Shown one piece after another: positions 36,568 through 48,304 of a DNA stretch of 64,000 nucleotides (its first letter is position 1; each line of letters starts with the position of its first letter). The notes under the pieces were generated by a model, which was not told the DNA's origin, did no database searches, and was given only the letters and a program-made list of their open reading frames with translations. Source of the stretch: Ahaetulla prasina (taxonomy: Eukaryota > Chordata > Lepidosauria > Squamata > Colubridae); NCBI RefSeq assembly GCF_028640845.1, contig NC_080540.1, positions 257,720,958 through 257,784,957 on the forward strand, written 5' to 3'. The translations under genes and the position numbers were made by a program.

Positions 36568-37098
36568 GACTTATCACCACAATCGCGCCCAAAATTTCTG
36601 TTGCTAAGTGAGACAGTTGTTAGGTGAATTTTGCCCCATTTTATGACTTTTCTTGACACAATTGTTAAGTGAATCACCTCAGTTGTTAACATAATTGTGA
36701 AGTGAATCTGGCTTCCCCATTTGCTTGTCAGAAGGCGGCAAAAGGTGATCACATAACCCCAGGACATTGCGACCAGTGGTGAAATCCAAATTTTTTTATT
36801 GCTGGTTCTGTAGGCATGGCTTGGTGGGTGTGGCAGGGGAAGGATACTGCCAAATCTCTATTCCCACCTTACTCCTGGGGGAAGGATATTGCCAAATCTC
36901 CATTCCTACCCCACTCTGGAGCCAGCCAGTGGTGGTATTCGCTGGTTCTCCGAACTGCTCAAAATTTCCATTATTGGTTCTCCAGAACCTGTCAGAACCT
37001 GCTGGATCACCTCTGACTGTGACCATCATAAATATGAGTTAATTGTCAAGCATCTGAATTTTGATCGCATGACCATGGGGATATTGCAATGGTCATAA
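36568..37098. mobile_element. Mariner/Tc-like DNA transposon interrupted by a hAT MITE
   Basis: Body words CACAATCGCGCCCAAAATTT, TTTTGCCCCATTTTATGAC and GTGATCACATAACCCCAGGA lie left of the MITE. CATCATAAATATGAGTTAA and GCATGACCATGGGGATATTG lie right of it. They are contiguous in the copy at 37803-38195, so the MITE at 36774-37015 was inserted later. Confidence 0.8.
36774..37015. mobile_element. hAT MITE (242 bp), AGAACCTG family
   Basis: Left end CAGTGGTGAAATCC; right end GGATCACCTCTG. Flanks ATTGCGAC (36766-36773) and ACTGTGAC (37016-37023) differ at two positions. Both differences are C/T changes, and the uninterrupted relative reads ACTGCAAC there, so decay from ACTGCGAC explains both. 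The interior repeats GGAAGGATA..GCCAAATCTCnATTCC twice. Non-coding. Confidence 0.85.
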
Positions 37099-37802
37099 TC
37101 TCTTGAAACCTTTCTACCCAAAGCTCTTTCCATAGGTTTAGATTGCTCTCATACAGGTTTTTTCTTAAGAAATAAGAGTTGGACTGCCTGTGGCTTTAGT
37201 ATTTTAAATGCATAAAGGTCAAGTTTCTGAGTTGAATTTATCTCCTGCTGCCTTTAGAGACACACTTGTGCTGAAGGTACTTGAAAAGAATTGCATCTAT
37301 TTGAAACCATAAGCTCACTCTGCAATTACTTTTGGAACGGTCTTACAGAAAATTGCTATCTTCCCCTCTTGAATTAATGTGTGAATCTGTGCTTAGCTAT
37401 CAGTTTTGCTACTTTTCTGGATATTGTGATGCAATTGTTGATCATTTAAATCTATATAAAATAAATACTTCAGTAGTCAATTTGAAAGAAAACACAGCTT
37501 ATTTTCTGTCTCACCCTCATGCATTTCATCTGCCAATCAAACCAAATGCACCCCATACCCATTCTAGAATGCCTGGTTTGATCTCACCAGCCACATTTAT
37601 AAATGAAATCTTGCTGTATTGTCTGTGTGTGGCGTTTTTGAAGAACTTCTTCCACACTGTGAAGCATCAAGGATTTCTGCATGTAATTTGCAAGTTTCTT
37701 TCTTTCTCTCGTTCAGTTAAGGCTATATTGGAGAAATGAGGAGGGGATATTGTGCAGATGTGCAGAGAAAGAGCCTTACAGTCCTTGATATCCAGTACAG
37801 TA

Positions 37803-38195
37803 CAAGCAATCTCAACTTATGACCACAATTGAGCCCAAAATTTATGTTGCTAAGCCAAAAATTTAAGTTAATTTTGCCCCATTTTACGACCTTTCTTACC
37901 ACAGTAGTTAAGTAAATTAATACAGTTGTTAAGTTAGTAACACAAGTTGTTAAGTAAATCTGACTTCCGTATTGACTTTGCTTGCCAGAAGGTCAGAAAA
38001 GGTAATCATGACCCTGGGACACTGCAACCGTCATAAATATGAGTCAGTTGCAAAGCATATGAGTTTTGACCACGTGATCCTGGGGATGTTGAAATGGTCA
38101 TAAGTGCGCAAAAATGGTCATAAGTCACTTTTTTCAGTGCTGTTGTAATTTTCAACGGTCACTAAATGAACTGTTGTTAAGTCAAGGACTACCTG
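37803..38195. mobile_element. Mariner/Tc-like non-autonomous DNA transposon, best copy (393 bp)
   Basis: Flanked by TA at 37801-37802 and 38196-38197. The left end CAAGCAATCTCAACTTATGA and right end TTAAGTCAAGGACTACCTG are imperfect inverted repeats. The body contains GACCACAATTGAGCCCAAAA and ATGGTCATAAGTCACTTTTT. It is the reference used here to recognise the other relics. No coding capacity. Confidence 0.78.
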
Positions 38196-38659
38196 TATAT
38201 TTTACAGAATGCCGAAAACTCTCAACTTCAGCAGAAGCCTCTTTGCTCCTCCAAGACATTATTTGTGTTTTCTATTCACTAATCTCATTGCTCTATCCCA
38301 AATCTTGTCCCCAAGAAATAGCCACACAGTGCATACTGCTTCAAAGAAAGCAGTAAGAGCAGCTTACAGTAAATCCATTCCCAAAGCAGAGGAGAAAAGA
38401 ATTTTTTCTTGTTAGGAACAGGTATTCGGGGTATTATTTGCTTTTTACAATTGGCTTGCGTTTGTCAGCATCTAGACTTGGCCAGGATGAGAGGTAGAGT
38501 TTCTAGTATCAAAATGATGTCATTTCCTCATGGATCTGACTCGACAACTGACCTTTAAACAGATCTTTCACAACTGTCCTAGAAAAAGTACTTTAAAATG
38601 ACTTTTCTTTTGTCATTTGTGTACATCAATGTACACAGATGTGGAGTTGGGCCTGAAAA

Positions 38660-39566
38660 CATGAGAAATCTCTGCTAACAAATGCTCAGTCCTGCACATT
38701 GGCAATAGAAATAAGAATATCAAATATTTGCTGGCTGGAAATGATCTAAAAGTTGACCCACACAAAGACCTAGGAGTATTCATTTCAAAAGATCTAAGTC
38801 CCAGAGCTTACTGTAACATCATTGCAAAAAAGGCATTAAGAGTTGTAAATCTTATTTTACGAAGTTTTCTCTCTGGAAACGCTATACTCCAAACTAGGGC
38901 ATATAAAATCTTTGCAAGACCTATTCTTGAATACTGCTCACCTGTCTGAACCCTCACTGTATTTCAGACATCAATACATTAGAGAGGGTCCAGAGATACT
39001 TTACTAGAAGAGTTCTTAAAGCTTCTGTTCGAAATAAAATTCCGTATACACCCAGGGTTGAAATTTTAAGTCTAGATCGCCTCGAACTACATCATTTACG
39101 TTCCAACCTATGCTTAGTTCATAAGATTATTTATCAAAACGTTCTACCTGTAAACGAGTACTTTAATTTCAACCATAACACAAGGGCTATTAATAGATTT
39201 AAACTCAATGTAATTTGCTCTAATCTTGATTGTAGGAAATATGATTTCTGCAATAGAGTAGTAAATGTCTGGAACACTCTACCTGATCCTGTTGTTAGTT
39301 TCTCTAATAGCCATACCTTTTACCGCAAACTATCTACCGTGGAGCTATGATGTTTCTTAAGAAGTCCCTAAGGGCATGCTTAAGTGCACCAGCATGCCTA
39401 CCGTCCCTGTCCTACTGTTCCCAATTATATGTAATCATTCTATGTGTTTATGGCTATCTTTTGCCTATTTATATCCTTTTTTGCGCAATTTTTTTTATGT
39501 GTCCAAGTCTATATTTATACTGTTACTTGTTTCCTTGTACATATTCATAAATAAATAAATAAATAA
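38660..39566 (+). mobile_element. CR1/L2-group LINE, 5'-truncated, with RT C-terminal part
   Basis: The open stretch 38728-38949 encodes the end of a non-LTR reverse transcriptase (DLGVFISKDLSPRAYC, YKIFARPILEYCSPV) and stops at a TGA where relatives have Trp. The C-terminal domain follows in another frame (ERVQRYFTRRV..RKYDFCNRVVNVWN, to about 39350). Then come a 3' UTR and an ATAAATAAATAAATAA tail at 39547-39566. Same family as 7855-8440. Inactive. Confidence 0.87.
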
Positions 39567-40366
39567 CCATCTATTGGAAACAGAGGTTCTTCACTCACCA
39601 TCTTGGCCTAACTTTTATTAAGATAAGCATATATAGCTATAATTTAGTATGTTATCTGAAACTGATTTGTTAAATGAAAGTTCTTTATTGTGTTTTTTTT
39701 TGTGTAGAATTACTTTGTTACAGATAAGATTGAAACTAATTTTTCTACTAAAAGTATTGATTTCTTCGTTGATTAAAAAAATCAGTAAAATTGGGAGCTG
39801 GACATGAAATTTCAAAATTACATTGTGATTTTTAATCTTAGGTTTCCAAATGTAATTTTGTTATAATTTTATAAAGTTCACAGATAATTATTTTTCACTG
39901 TATGTGTTAAGAGGTGTCATATTTTGCTGAAAAAAGGACAAATGTTTCCATCCTTTGAATAGTAACTTGTTGAATACTAGAATCTATTTGATGATAGAAA
40001 TGGAGGATTTGCAGAAAAGGGGGAGTATATAAAATTCAAACAAGGGCATCAATGAAAATCAGAGTCTTAGATTTTTTTTAATTATTTCCTTCTCTGCCCT
40101 AAATGTTGATTTCCTATTTCTTCCTGATGTACAGTAGAGACTTTATCTGACATTTGAATTAGGCAATTAAAGTATGAAGTATCTTGAAGTGACCATACAA
40201 GTTCGGAAATGAGTTTTCCCAAAAGTAATAGATCATCTTCTGAAATACATCTTTCAGAAGTGATATATGAGCAATGGGTTTTCTTGTGCTCCGGGCATCA
40301 TCCAACAACAATTTCCTTAAGTTCTTAAAGAGGTACAATACATTTGCCTTCTTGTTTATAATGCAG
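39567..40366. other. Intron 2, 3' end; nothing recognised but the acceptor
   Basis: About 800 bases of AT-rich DNA leading to the pyrimidine-rich acceptor CTTCTTGTTTATAATGCAG before exon 3. No gene or repeat recognised. Confidence 0.6.
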
Positions 40367-40624
40367 GAAGAATATTCTTCGATTCTTGGATGCCGAAAGG
40401 GACATCTCGGTCGTCAAAAGCAGTTTCAAACCTGGAGATGTAATCCACTATGTGCTAGACAGACGCCGTACACTAAATATTTCTCAGGATTTGCATCGCC
40501 TCCTTCCTGAAGTTTCTCCAATGAAGAACCGTCGATTTAAGACATGTGCTGTTGTAGGAAATTCTGGCATCCTTCTGGATAGCGGGTGTGGAAAAGAGAT
40601 TGACAGCCATGAGTTTGTTATAAG
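40367..40624 (+). CDS. ST8SIA4: ST8SIA4 exon 3: polybasic region and first half of sialylmotif L
   Basis: 258 bases, finishing codon 82 and ending with two bases of codon 168. It contains the polybasic region (Arg82, Arg93, Lys99, Lys103, Arg114-116) used in NCAM docking, N-glycosylation site Asn119-Ile-Ser, and most of sialylmotif L with [20 protein letters not shown]. Cys142 and Cys156, which form the two structural disulfides with Cys292 and Cys356 in the human enzyme, are both present at the same numbers. Compared with my recollection of mammalian ST8SIA4, residue 155 is Gly rather than Glu and residue 164 is Glu rather than Asn. Donor AG|GTGAGC. Confidence 0.97.
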
Positions 40625-42844
40625 GTGAGCCTTTATCTTTTGCTTGACAGATTGCTTATTACTTCAACAGCAATGAACAGAAATGCTTAACTTGGAATGA
40701 TAGCTCAGAATTTCTGGAATAAATCTTTCACTGTATGATGCCCAAATTAAAGATGTTTCAGTAAGAAAGGAACAGGGCTGTCTATATATTATGAATGAAA
40801 AATTGCACTGTTGGAGACTGTAGAGAAATTGGTGATGCTGTTTGTAGGATCTGCTTTTGCTCTTTATGCTGGCACAATAATTATTTTGATAGGGAACTGG
40901 CTCCACAAAGAGAAAATGTTTTCAATTTCTCCCTCTTGCCAGTTATCATAATAGAAAATTACCATATTTATTTATTATACATGCACTATCTATGGTTACG
41001 TTTAGAGAAATACACTGGGGATTAGCCAAATAATTCCCATTGAGGGATTTGTTAGAATTTCCTATCGAAACTCTTATATGCTGTACTGTCTTAATTACAT
41101 GCAAAAATATGTTCATATATCTCATTTTAATAATTAGTTTCTTCAAAATTGAATATCATACATTATCAAAGATCAGCAAGAAATCAAAATGCAGGTAAAA
41201 TAAATTTAATTAAAAATAATACAAGACATTTGGAAACTATTTGGGTTTTATTCCACTAGTCATGACCAACTTTAGCGGGTGATTCTCATTTCTGTTTCTT
41301 AATCCAAAGAACCAGCATTATCTAGAGACAAAGACAAAGAACTATCACATCTCCAGATTGGAAATTAAAGAAGGTAATAAAATCAATTAGATACAATTTA
41401 TGCTTAGTGTATTTTCTAAGTAAGAGTTTACTAGATCTATAGGTATCAAATTATAGAAGGGGAACAATCCAGTCAAAATTAAACAATATTAAGTTTCATA
41501 TTCCAATAATCTTTGCAGGCTCTCCTTCTCCATTATATCACCAGATTTTCTGACTGATTAATAATCTCTGATGGTGCATTTTGCAGGGAATAGGTAAAAT
41601 AATTGTGTTGAGTTTGTGCAACTCTTGCACTTAATTTTATAAATCCCCTCCCCAAATATAAATAAAGATAACATCTTCTCCATCAACATTACCACAGCAT
41701 TGACTTGTAAATTTTAGAAAGTAGTTTTGGGAGGTGGGGCAAAGAGTGGCTGTCGGATGCACGGTTCCTTTGTTCCTTGGGGATATTTTTTTCCCCAGTA
41801 GGAACTGTTCAACATCACTACTGAAATGAATGTGACTAAGTCAGCTTTCCTAAATATATAGACCAGGACATGTCACTGTAGGTTTACTTTATGGGTTAAC
41901 ATATTTTAAATGGTGGGACATAGCTTAAGACCTGTCTACACACACTTGGAGTTCTATAAATAAGTACAGTTTAAAAGCTGTGTAAATTACTGTTGTTCAG
42001 GCAGTTATCTTTTCAAAGTGAATGTTGTTATTTGTTCTAGGAAGTGAAAAGTTCTGTTTACAAAAACCTGCAACTTTTACAGTTTCCTTGTTTTGCTGCA
42101 TTTATATCTTTATTTAAAAGAATTGTTGTTTTGGTTACTTTTTCTTTAAATCAAAAAGAGATTCTTCACTCTTCCAGTCAGATGATGGTAGACACGTATA
42201 CTTAACACTTGGCTGAATAACCTACCATCTTGCAGATGTTTCCTAAGTATAAGTAATAGATACATGTCACTTGTTGCTGGGGTACAAATGAGTTAAAATT
42301 CTGCAGTTTATCTAATATAATCCATTTAATTTCTAGAATGCTTAAGAGGAACACATACAAGTGAAAAAACATTGCAAAGTTTATATATAGGGGTGTGTGT
42401 GTGCATCTGTTACGTGCAGAAACTAAATAATCATACCGATGTGTTTTTATATATCTAGACAGATCTATAAAACACTGTAGTACTCTTGACAATCTGTTCA
42501 TTGCATCACTACCTAATATAATTTATTAGACTTTTTATTAACAGTACCACCTGTTGTCATCATTTAAAGAGAGGTTTTCAATTATTCTTGAGCATGGAAT
42601 ATCTTGTGATATCTTCATCTTCCCTTGTAGTCAGAATGGAATGCTGCATTGTCATTCATATATGAGATTCTGGTTATTTGTATATTATTTCTCTTTTTTG
42701 TATTAATGAAGGCAAAGGAAGTGCTCATAGAATTATTTCATAGCTTGAATTTAATTCAAGAATTTATTCTTTGGTATGAACTGTGAGTTGAGTTGAGTTG
42801 AGTTGTATCTCGAAGATTTAGATCTACAGTGTTCCATGTATTTT
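40625..42844. other. Intron 3, 5' part; no gene or repeat recognised
   Basis: AT-rich intronic DNA with no convincing open frame. A short GAGTT repeat lies at about 42784-42807. Nothing else is recognised. Confidence 0.6.
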
Positions 42845-43095
42845 TAATCATCAATTTTATTTATTTTTATTTCTCTTTAGATGTTTTTATCCTGCCTTTA
42901 TTATTTTTATAAATAACTCAAGGCAGCAAACATACCTAACACTCCTTCCTCCTTCTATTTTCTCTACAACACTCTTGTGAAGTGAGTGAGAATGATTGGC
43001 CCAAAGTTACCCAGCCAGGTTTCTTGCTTAGGGTAGGACTAGAACTCACAGTCTCCTAGTTTCTAGCCTGGTGCCTTAACCAGTAGAACAAATTG
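42845..43095 (-). mobile_element. Old SINE (minus strand), same family as 55190-55425
   Basis: Contains ATCCTGCCTTTATTATTTTTA, AACTCAAGGCAGCAAACATA, GGCCCAAAGTTACCCAGCCA, ACTCACAGTCTCCTAGTTTC and GCCTGGTGCCTTAACCAGTA. On the - strand the last of these reads like a tRNA-type head (TGGTTAAGGCACC). The second copy at 55190-55425 has the same order. I do not have a family name. Confidence 0.72.
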
Positions 43096-43795
43096 GAAAT
43101 GTCAATATATGTGATACAAGCCTTCCACATGCTGAATACTTTGTTGACATGTAAATATCAATTCCCAGAATTCCTCAATCAATATGTCTTTGGCTAAAAA
43201 TTCTGGGATCTGTTCATCATATCCAGAAATGTTAAAACTGGGTAGGCTAGTATATCATACTATAGTATGGGGACAGGTAGTAGCATTCTAAGCCATTGCA
43301 CAGCTTTTTTTTACAAAGGGATTTTTTTTTCTACTGTAGAATGTTCTCTATTGTGCCAAGCCAGATCTGGAACATTTTTAGACTGCTTTTCTAGATCTAG
43401 AAAATATTGAAATAATGAGATATATGGACATGAATAATGCAATCAAATTAGTACATTTAGCACAGGAAACACATATTCCAGTCCACTATCTGTTAGTTCC
43501 TTCCTGCTTTTTTTCTAAAGTTGATGAAGATGATTGACTGATAGATAGATAGACAGACAGACATGTATTCTTTCTACATAATATAAAATCTTCCTTTTTA
43601 TCAAGGAAAAAGGGGGATTCAGCCTATTCATATATACAATCCAATCAGTACTATAGTGTTATTTCATAATCTTCACATCTTGTGAACCCTTCTTGGCTGC
43701 AAACCCAAAATAAGGTCTAGAGTTAAACATGTCTATTGTCTGAGTAATAGGTATGTACACAAAACACTTTATTCTGAGCTTGAAATGTAACAGCC

Positions 43796-44072
43796 CAGTG
43801 GTGAAATCCATTTTTTTTTACTACCGGTTCTGTGGGCGTGGCTTGGTGGGCATGGCAGGGGAAGGATATTGCTAAATCTCCATTCCCACCTCACTCCTGG
43901 GAGAAGGATATTGCAAAATCCCCATTTCCTACCCACTCTGGGGCCAGCCAGAGGTGGTGGTTGTCGGTTTTCTGAGCTACTCCAAATTTCCGCTACCAGT
44001 TCTCCGAACTGCTCAAAATTTGCATTAACTGGTTCTCCAGAACCTGTCAGAACCTGCTGGATTTCACCCCTG
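43796..44072. mobile_element. hAT MITE (277 bp), AGAACCTG family, perfect 8-bp target duplication
   Basis: TAACAGCC at 43788-43795 and 44073-44080 flanks ends CAGTGGTGAAATCC and GGATTTCACCCCTG. The interior matches 36774-37015 and 60565-60817: ACTACCGGTTCTGTGGGCG, two GAAGGATATTGC blocks, and TCTCCAGAACCTGTCAGAAC. Non-coding. Confidence 0.95.
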
Positions 44073-44080
44073 TAACAGCC

Positions 44081-45650
44081 CCAGTTAAAATGTGACTTTA
44101 TTCAAGTGTCTTATATTCCAACAGAAAAAAATTGAATTGTTTTGAGGGTTCTACTAGAGGGAATTCAAAACAAAGAAAGCCTTTGCTCCCTATATTTTTA
44201 TCCTGAACTCACAAAGTAGGTGGAGTAAGTTCATGTTGGGTTTTTTTGAAGGGTGTTTGAGGAAGCAAAAAATTAAAATTTAATCAATAAAGAAAAAAGT
44301 AAGAACAAAGATGGAGTATTTGATTCAAGAATTTCTTTCTGAGATTTATGTTGATGCATGCACATTTGGAAATTTAAGTTCAAAATCTCATTGTTCCTTA
44401 CTGTAGAGCATTTGGAACATTATGAAATGAAATTCAGCTTGACTGGGAGCTGAAATGATGTGAGATATCTATTTAAAACCATTAAAAATCAATATTAACA
44501 GTATTATTGGGAACTGGTTTATATCTGGAAAAATAAATAATAATGTTTTAAAGAGCATTATTTCAGATATGTGTCATTTAGCTGGAAATCTTAATTATTT
44601 CAGAATGTCATGTAGATCTACAAAAACACATTCTCATCTAACAGAAGCTCACATATGAGAATACTGTTAACCCTACAAATGAGACCGTTCAAGTCAACAT
44701 CTAACACAGTTGAAAGTAGTGCAGTTTAGAAGGACTATTCTAACGTTCTTCTGCCTGTCTTCTGTCAGCCTTCTGAGCTGGACCAGTCAAGAAGCAAACT
44801 CAGAAGTTCTAGTTTTGTCAGATTACATTAACAGAATCTTGCAGCCTAACAGTACATTTCTCACACATTGCCTTTACTGCCCAAGAACTTAGGGAGGGTC
44901 CCATCGGAGACATTTGCTATGCCCACATTTCTTCTGCGGGCTTAATTTGGCTACATTTGGGGGTCTTCTCATTCTGTTGAATGGGACTGGAGTTTTTCCC
45001 CAAACTCCTGTCCTGAAAATGCCACTGTTTGAATGAGAGAATTAAATAAGTGATAAACGTCGTTGTGTTGAATTATCTCTCTCTATATATTGTAAATATA
45101 AAAAAAACATCAGGACATAGTTTTTCTCAGGAGGCTAAAATAAGGTTTTAATACAAAACTAAACATGGTGCCTTCTCTTCCCCTCCAAATTTACATATGT
45201 TCCTTTTCCTTATTTTTTCATGTCATTTTCAACCACTGCTAGATGTGTCTCTTCAACAATGGAGTGAGTCTGAGAGCTATATTTAAACATCAGTCATGCA
45301 ACTAGGAACTGAGAATGTGAGTTGTTATTTTTTTCCCCTTTCTGATCTCTCCAGTCCAAAATAACCCCACCCAGCATGCCAAAAGCAATACTGATACTGT
45401 ATAACTAGCAAAGAGCATCCATAAATGGGGTTATTCAGTAATCAAATTCATGTTCTTGAGGTAGCCCAAATTTGTTTTGTGTATAAATCATGAACCCTGG
45501 TTCATTTAGTTCATGCTTTTCTAATCCCTTATTAATAAGCATCCAAATGTAAATATATTAATTTTTCTACAGTTATGTGAATTTCAGCAGGTGATTTATT
45601 TAATTAATATTAATCATGTGTTCATAATAGATTAATATTAATCAAGATCA
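44081..45650. other. Intron 3, no gene recognised
   Basis: AT-rich. Only a short match (AACAGAATCTTGCA, near 44828) links it to the unnamed repeat at 4590-4705 and 25561-25800. The 60-codon frame at 44710-44892 spans this repeat and shows no gene-like features. Confidence 0.55.
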
Positions 45651-45654
45651 TGTG

Positions 45655-46170
45655 AAGTGTTAGTACCGCTTTATAATGCCTTGGCAAGACCACACTTGGA
45701 ATATTGCATCCACTTTTGGTTTCCATGATATCAAAAAGATGTTGAGATTCTAATACAGAGTAGAGAGAAGAGTAATAAAAATGATAAGGGAACTATAAGC
45801 TAAAACATATGAAGAATGGTGTCAGGAGTTGGTCTAATGAAAAGAAGGACTAGGTGTGATATCATAGAAATGTCTCAATATTTGAAGGGCTGCCACAAAG
45901 AAGAAGGGGGTCAACCTATTCTCCAAAACAGGACAAAAAGCAAAGGATAGAAACTAATCAAGGATAGAACCAATCTAGATTTAAGAAAAAAATTATTGAC
46001 AGTTAAGGCAATTAACCACTAGAACAGCTTCTCTCCAAAAGTTGTGGGAGTTCTGTCATTGGAGGTTTTTAAAAAGAGATTGGACAGCCATTTGGTATAA
46101 GGTATCCTGCTTGAATAGGATGTTTAGACTAGAAGACCTCCAAAGTCCCTTCCAACTCTGTTATTCTGTT
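45655..46170 (+). mobile_element. CR1 LINE 3' end
   Basis: Ends with the diagnostic CR1 3' sequence: GGATGTTTAGACTAGAAGACC, CCAAAGTCCCTTCCAACTCT and the tail GTTATTCTGTT at 46160-46170. Upstream, broken frames still suggest the RT end (a CACACTTGGAATATTGCATCC stretch). It has many indels and is therefore old. No poly-A, as expected for CR1. Confidence 0.92.
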
Positions 46171-46717
46171 AACTTGGCACTGGCTGATCTTTACTCAGCT
46201 GTTGGAAGAGGTTTGTTTCTTCAATTTTGAAGTCTAGTGAACTAACAAAAATACCAGCAATATTATTCCAAATTACATGCCCTTATGGGACATAGAAGGT
46301 TAACTGCAAAGGATAGTTGGATTTATTATCTGGGAAGCTGTTTTCAAATGTCCAATTTTTTTAAAAAAGATCTGCTTCAACATTTAGCATCCAACTTTAT
46401 TTATAACCTTTTATTTTGATATCTATTCAGACCAAAAAAAGGAAGATACAACCTTAGGGCAAAGCAAAATCTTGTTTTTATGGCCATAACTTCTTCATTC
46501 TGTAAAAAAAGAGTATATCAAAAACTTCTGTAAAATAATAGTTGTGGTTTCCAGGAACATTTTGAAAGTGATGGATTTTCCCCCAAGTCACTTGATTTCT
46601 GAATTCAAAAAGTAGGTTTTGTGGTTACTAAACAATGTTTTGTTTTCAGATACTACAAAAAGAATTATGCTCGTCATGCAGTGCCTCATTTTGTTTTCAC
46701 CTTTCTTACTGGAAGAT

Positions 46718-47027
46718 GGGACGCGGTGGCTCAGGGGCTAGGAAGTTGAGCTTGTCGATTGAAAGGTCGGCAGCTCAGCAGTTTGAATCCCTAGTGCTGC
46801 CGTGTAATGGGGTGAGCTCCCGATACTTGTCCCAGCTTCTGCCAACCTAGCAGTTTCAAAAGCACATAAAAATGCAAGTAGAAAAAATAGGGACCACCTT
46901 TGGTGGGAAGGTAACAGCGTTCCGTGTGTCTTTGGCGTTTAGTCATGCCGGCCACATGACCATGGAGACGTCTTCGGACAGAGTCAGCAACGACTAGCAC
47001 ATATGTGCGAGGGGAACCTTTACCTTT
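46718..47027 (+). mobile_element. tRNA-derived squamate SINE (310 bp) with 12-bp target duplication
   Basis: TTACTGGAAGAT occurs at 46706-46717 and again at 47028-47039. The head GGACGCGGTGGCTCAGGGGC contains an A-box, and GCAGTTTGAATCCC an altered B-box. The body is GGGGTGAGCTCCCGATACTT, CTAGCAGTTTCAAAAGCAC, ACCACCTTTGGTGGGAAGGT, and CGACTAGCACATATGTGCGA near the 3' end. It is relatively intact and probably younger than its neighbours. Confidence 0.93.
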
Positions 47028-47106
47028 TTACTGGAAGATAAATGTGTTATTAGTGAAATTTAATAAAAACAAGGACAGATAAACTTATATAACCTTATAT
47101 ATATAT

Positions 47107-47815
47107 CAAGGGTGAAATGCTCCCGGTTCAAACTGGATCAATCAATCCAGTAGTGATGGGTGGCCCAGCCCGCCCATGCCCACCCAATTCCTGGTTGGCT
47201 CTTTCCTGTTTGCCACTTCTTTTAAAAAATGCTTTTAAAAGGTAAAAAAAAGGGCTCTGATGATCACAGCTTAGCCGTGCGATCGTCAGAGCCTTCTTTT
47301 ACTTTTAAAAGCACTTTGTTACAACTTATTCAGCTGAATAGGTTGTAAAAAAATGCTTTTGAAGGGTTAAAAAAAGGCTCTGACGATCCCAGCTGAGCTG
47401 CCTGATCGTGAGAGCCTTTTTTTTTTACTTTTAAAAACATTTTTTTACAACCTACTGTATTTGGCTGAATAGGTTGTAAAAAATGCTTTTAAAAGGTTAA
47501 AAAAAGGCTCTGACGATCACAGCTGAGCCACACGATCTTCAGAGCATTTTTTGAACTTTTAAAAGCATTTTTTTCCAACCTATTTGGCCTAATAGGTTGT
47601 AAAAAAATGCTTTTAAAAGTAAAAAAAGAGATTGCGCACCACAGCTGATTACACCCCTCTGCACACGCTGTTCTATTTACCCCATGCTTCCTTTTGGTGT
47701 GCACTGCGCGGGCATGTGCACACCTTGCATTTGATGCCTGGTGCGCACTTCACATGTGCGCGCACAGTGCACATGCGCAGCCAGCGAACTGGTAGTAAAC
47801 CGGTTCAGATTTCCC
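47107..47815. mobile_element. hAT-like element with an internal array of alternating palindromes
   Basis: The left end GGGTGAAATGCTCCCGGTTC resembles the element at 23013. The right part has CTGGTAGTAAACCGGTTCAG and ends near a (GATA/GGAT)n run at 47813-47854. The interior has three units starting at 47253, 47376 and 47506. Each pairs a GGCTCTGAnGATC..GATCnTCAGAGCC palindrome with a TACAACCTATT..AATAGGTTGTA palindrome. Exact termini and a target duplication could not be fixed, so the boundaries are approximate. Confidence 0.72.
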
Positions 47816-47903
47816 GATAGATAGATAGATGGATGGATGGATGGATGGATGGATTATTCAAATGAAAAAAATCTCAAAAATAAAAGATACATACAATATT
47901 AAT

Positions 47904-48304
47904 TGTTGTGTCTGCGCCCCCCGAGCCGGGCCTGGTGCCAGAAAGTGACTTGGACAGTGAGGGGGAAGGGCCGTCAGGACTTACCTCGGGAGCACCGGCT
48001 TGCCTGGCTCAGCTCCAGGAGCCAGAAACAGGCCAGGTGGAAGAGATAACGAGGCCTCCATCCCCTGTCTCTCCTCCCCCCCCCCAGGCCATGCCTGCAG
48101 ACCCAGCTGATGGCAATCAGGCTTGGTTTCGTAGGCAGGAGAGGAGGGAACAACAGAAGCAAGGGTGGGGGAGGCCTAGGAAGTGCTGAGTCATGGAGCC
48201 ACACCCCACAGGATATAAAAGGCAGCCAGAGCTGCTGTGTCTCTTTGTAACAGGCAAATCCACTGCTTAAGAGCTGAAGTTTGTTTCTAGGTGACTCACC
48301 AGCA
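47904..48304 (+). mobile_element. Solo LTR (401 bp) of an LTR retrotransposon
   Basis: Begins TGTTGTGTCTGCG, ends ACCAGCA, and is flanked by TTAAT at 47899-47903 and 48305-48309: TG..CA ends with a 5-bp target duplication, as for Ty3/Gypsy-type elements. A TATA box (TATAAAA, 48214-48220) marks + orientation, with TGAGTCA (AP-1/MARE-like) at 48187-48193 upstream of it. A reading frame from 47905 to a stop at 48187-48189 is discussed separately. No internal region remains, so it arose by LTR-LTR recombination. Confidence 0.9.
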
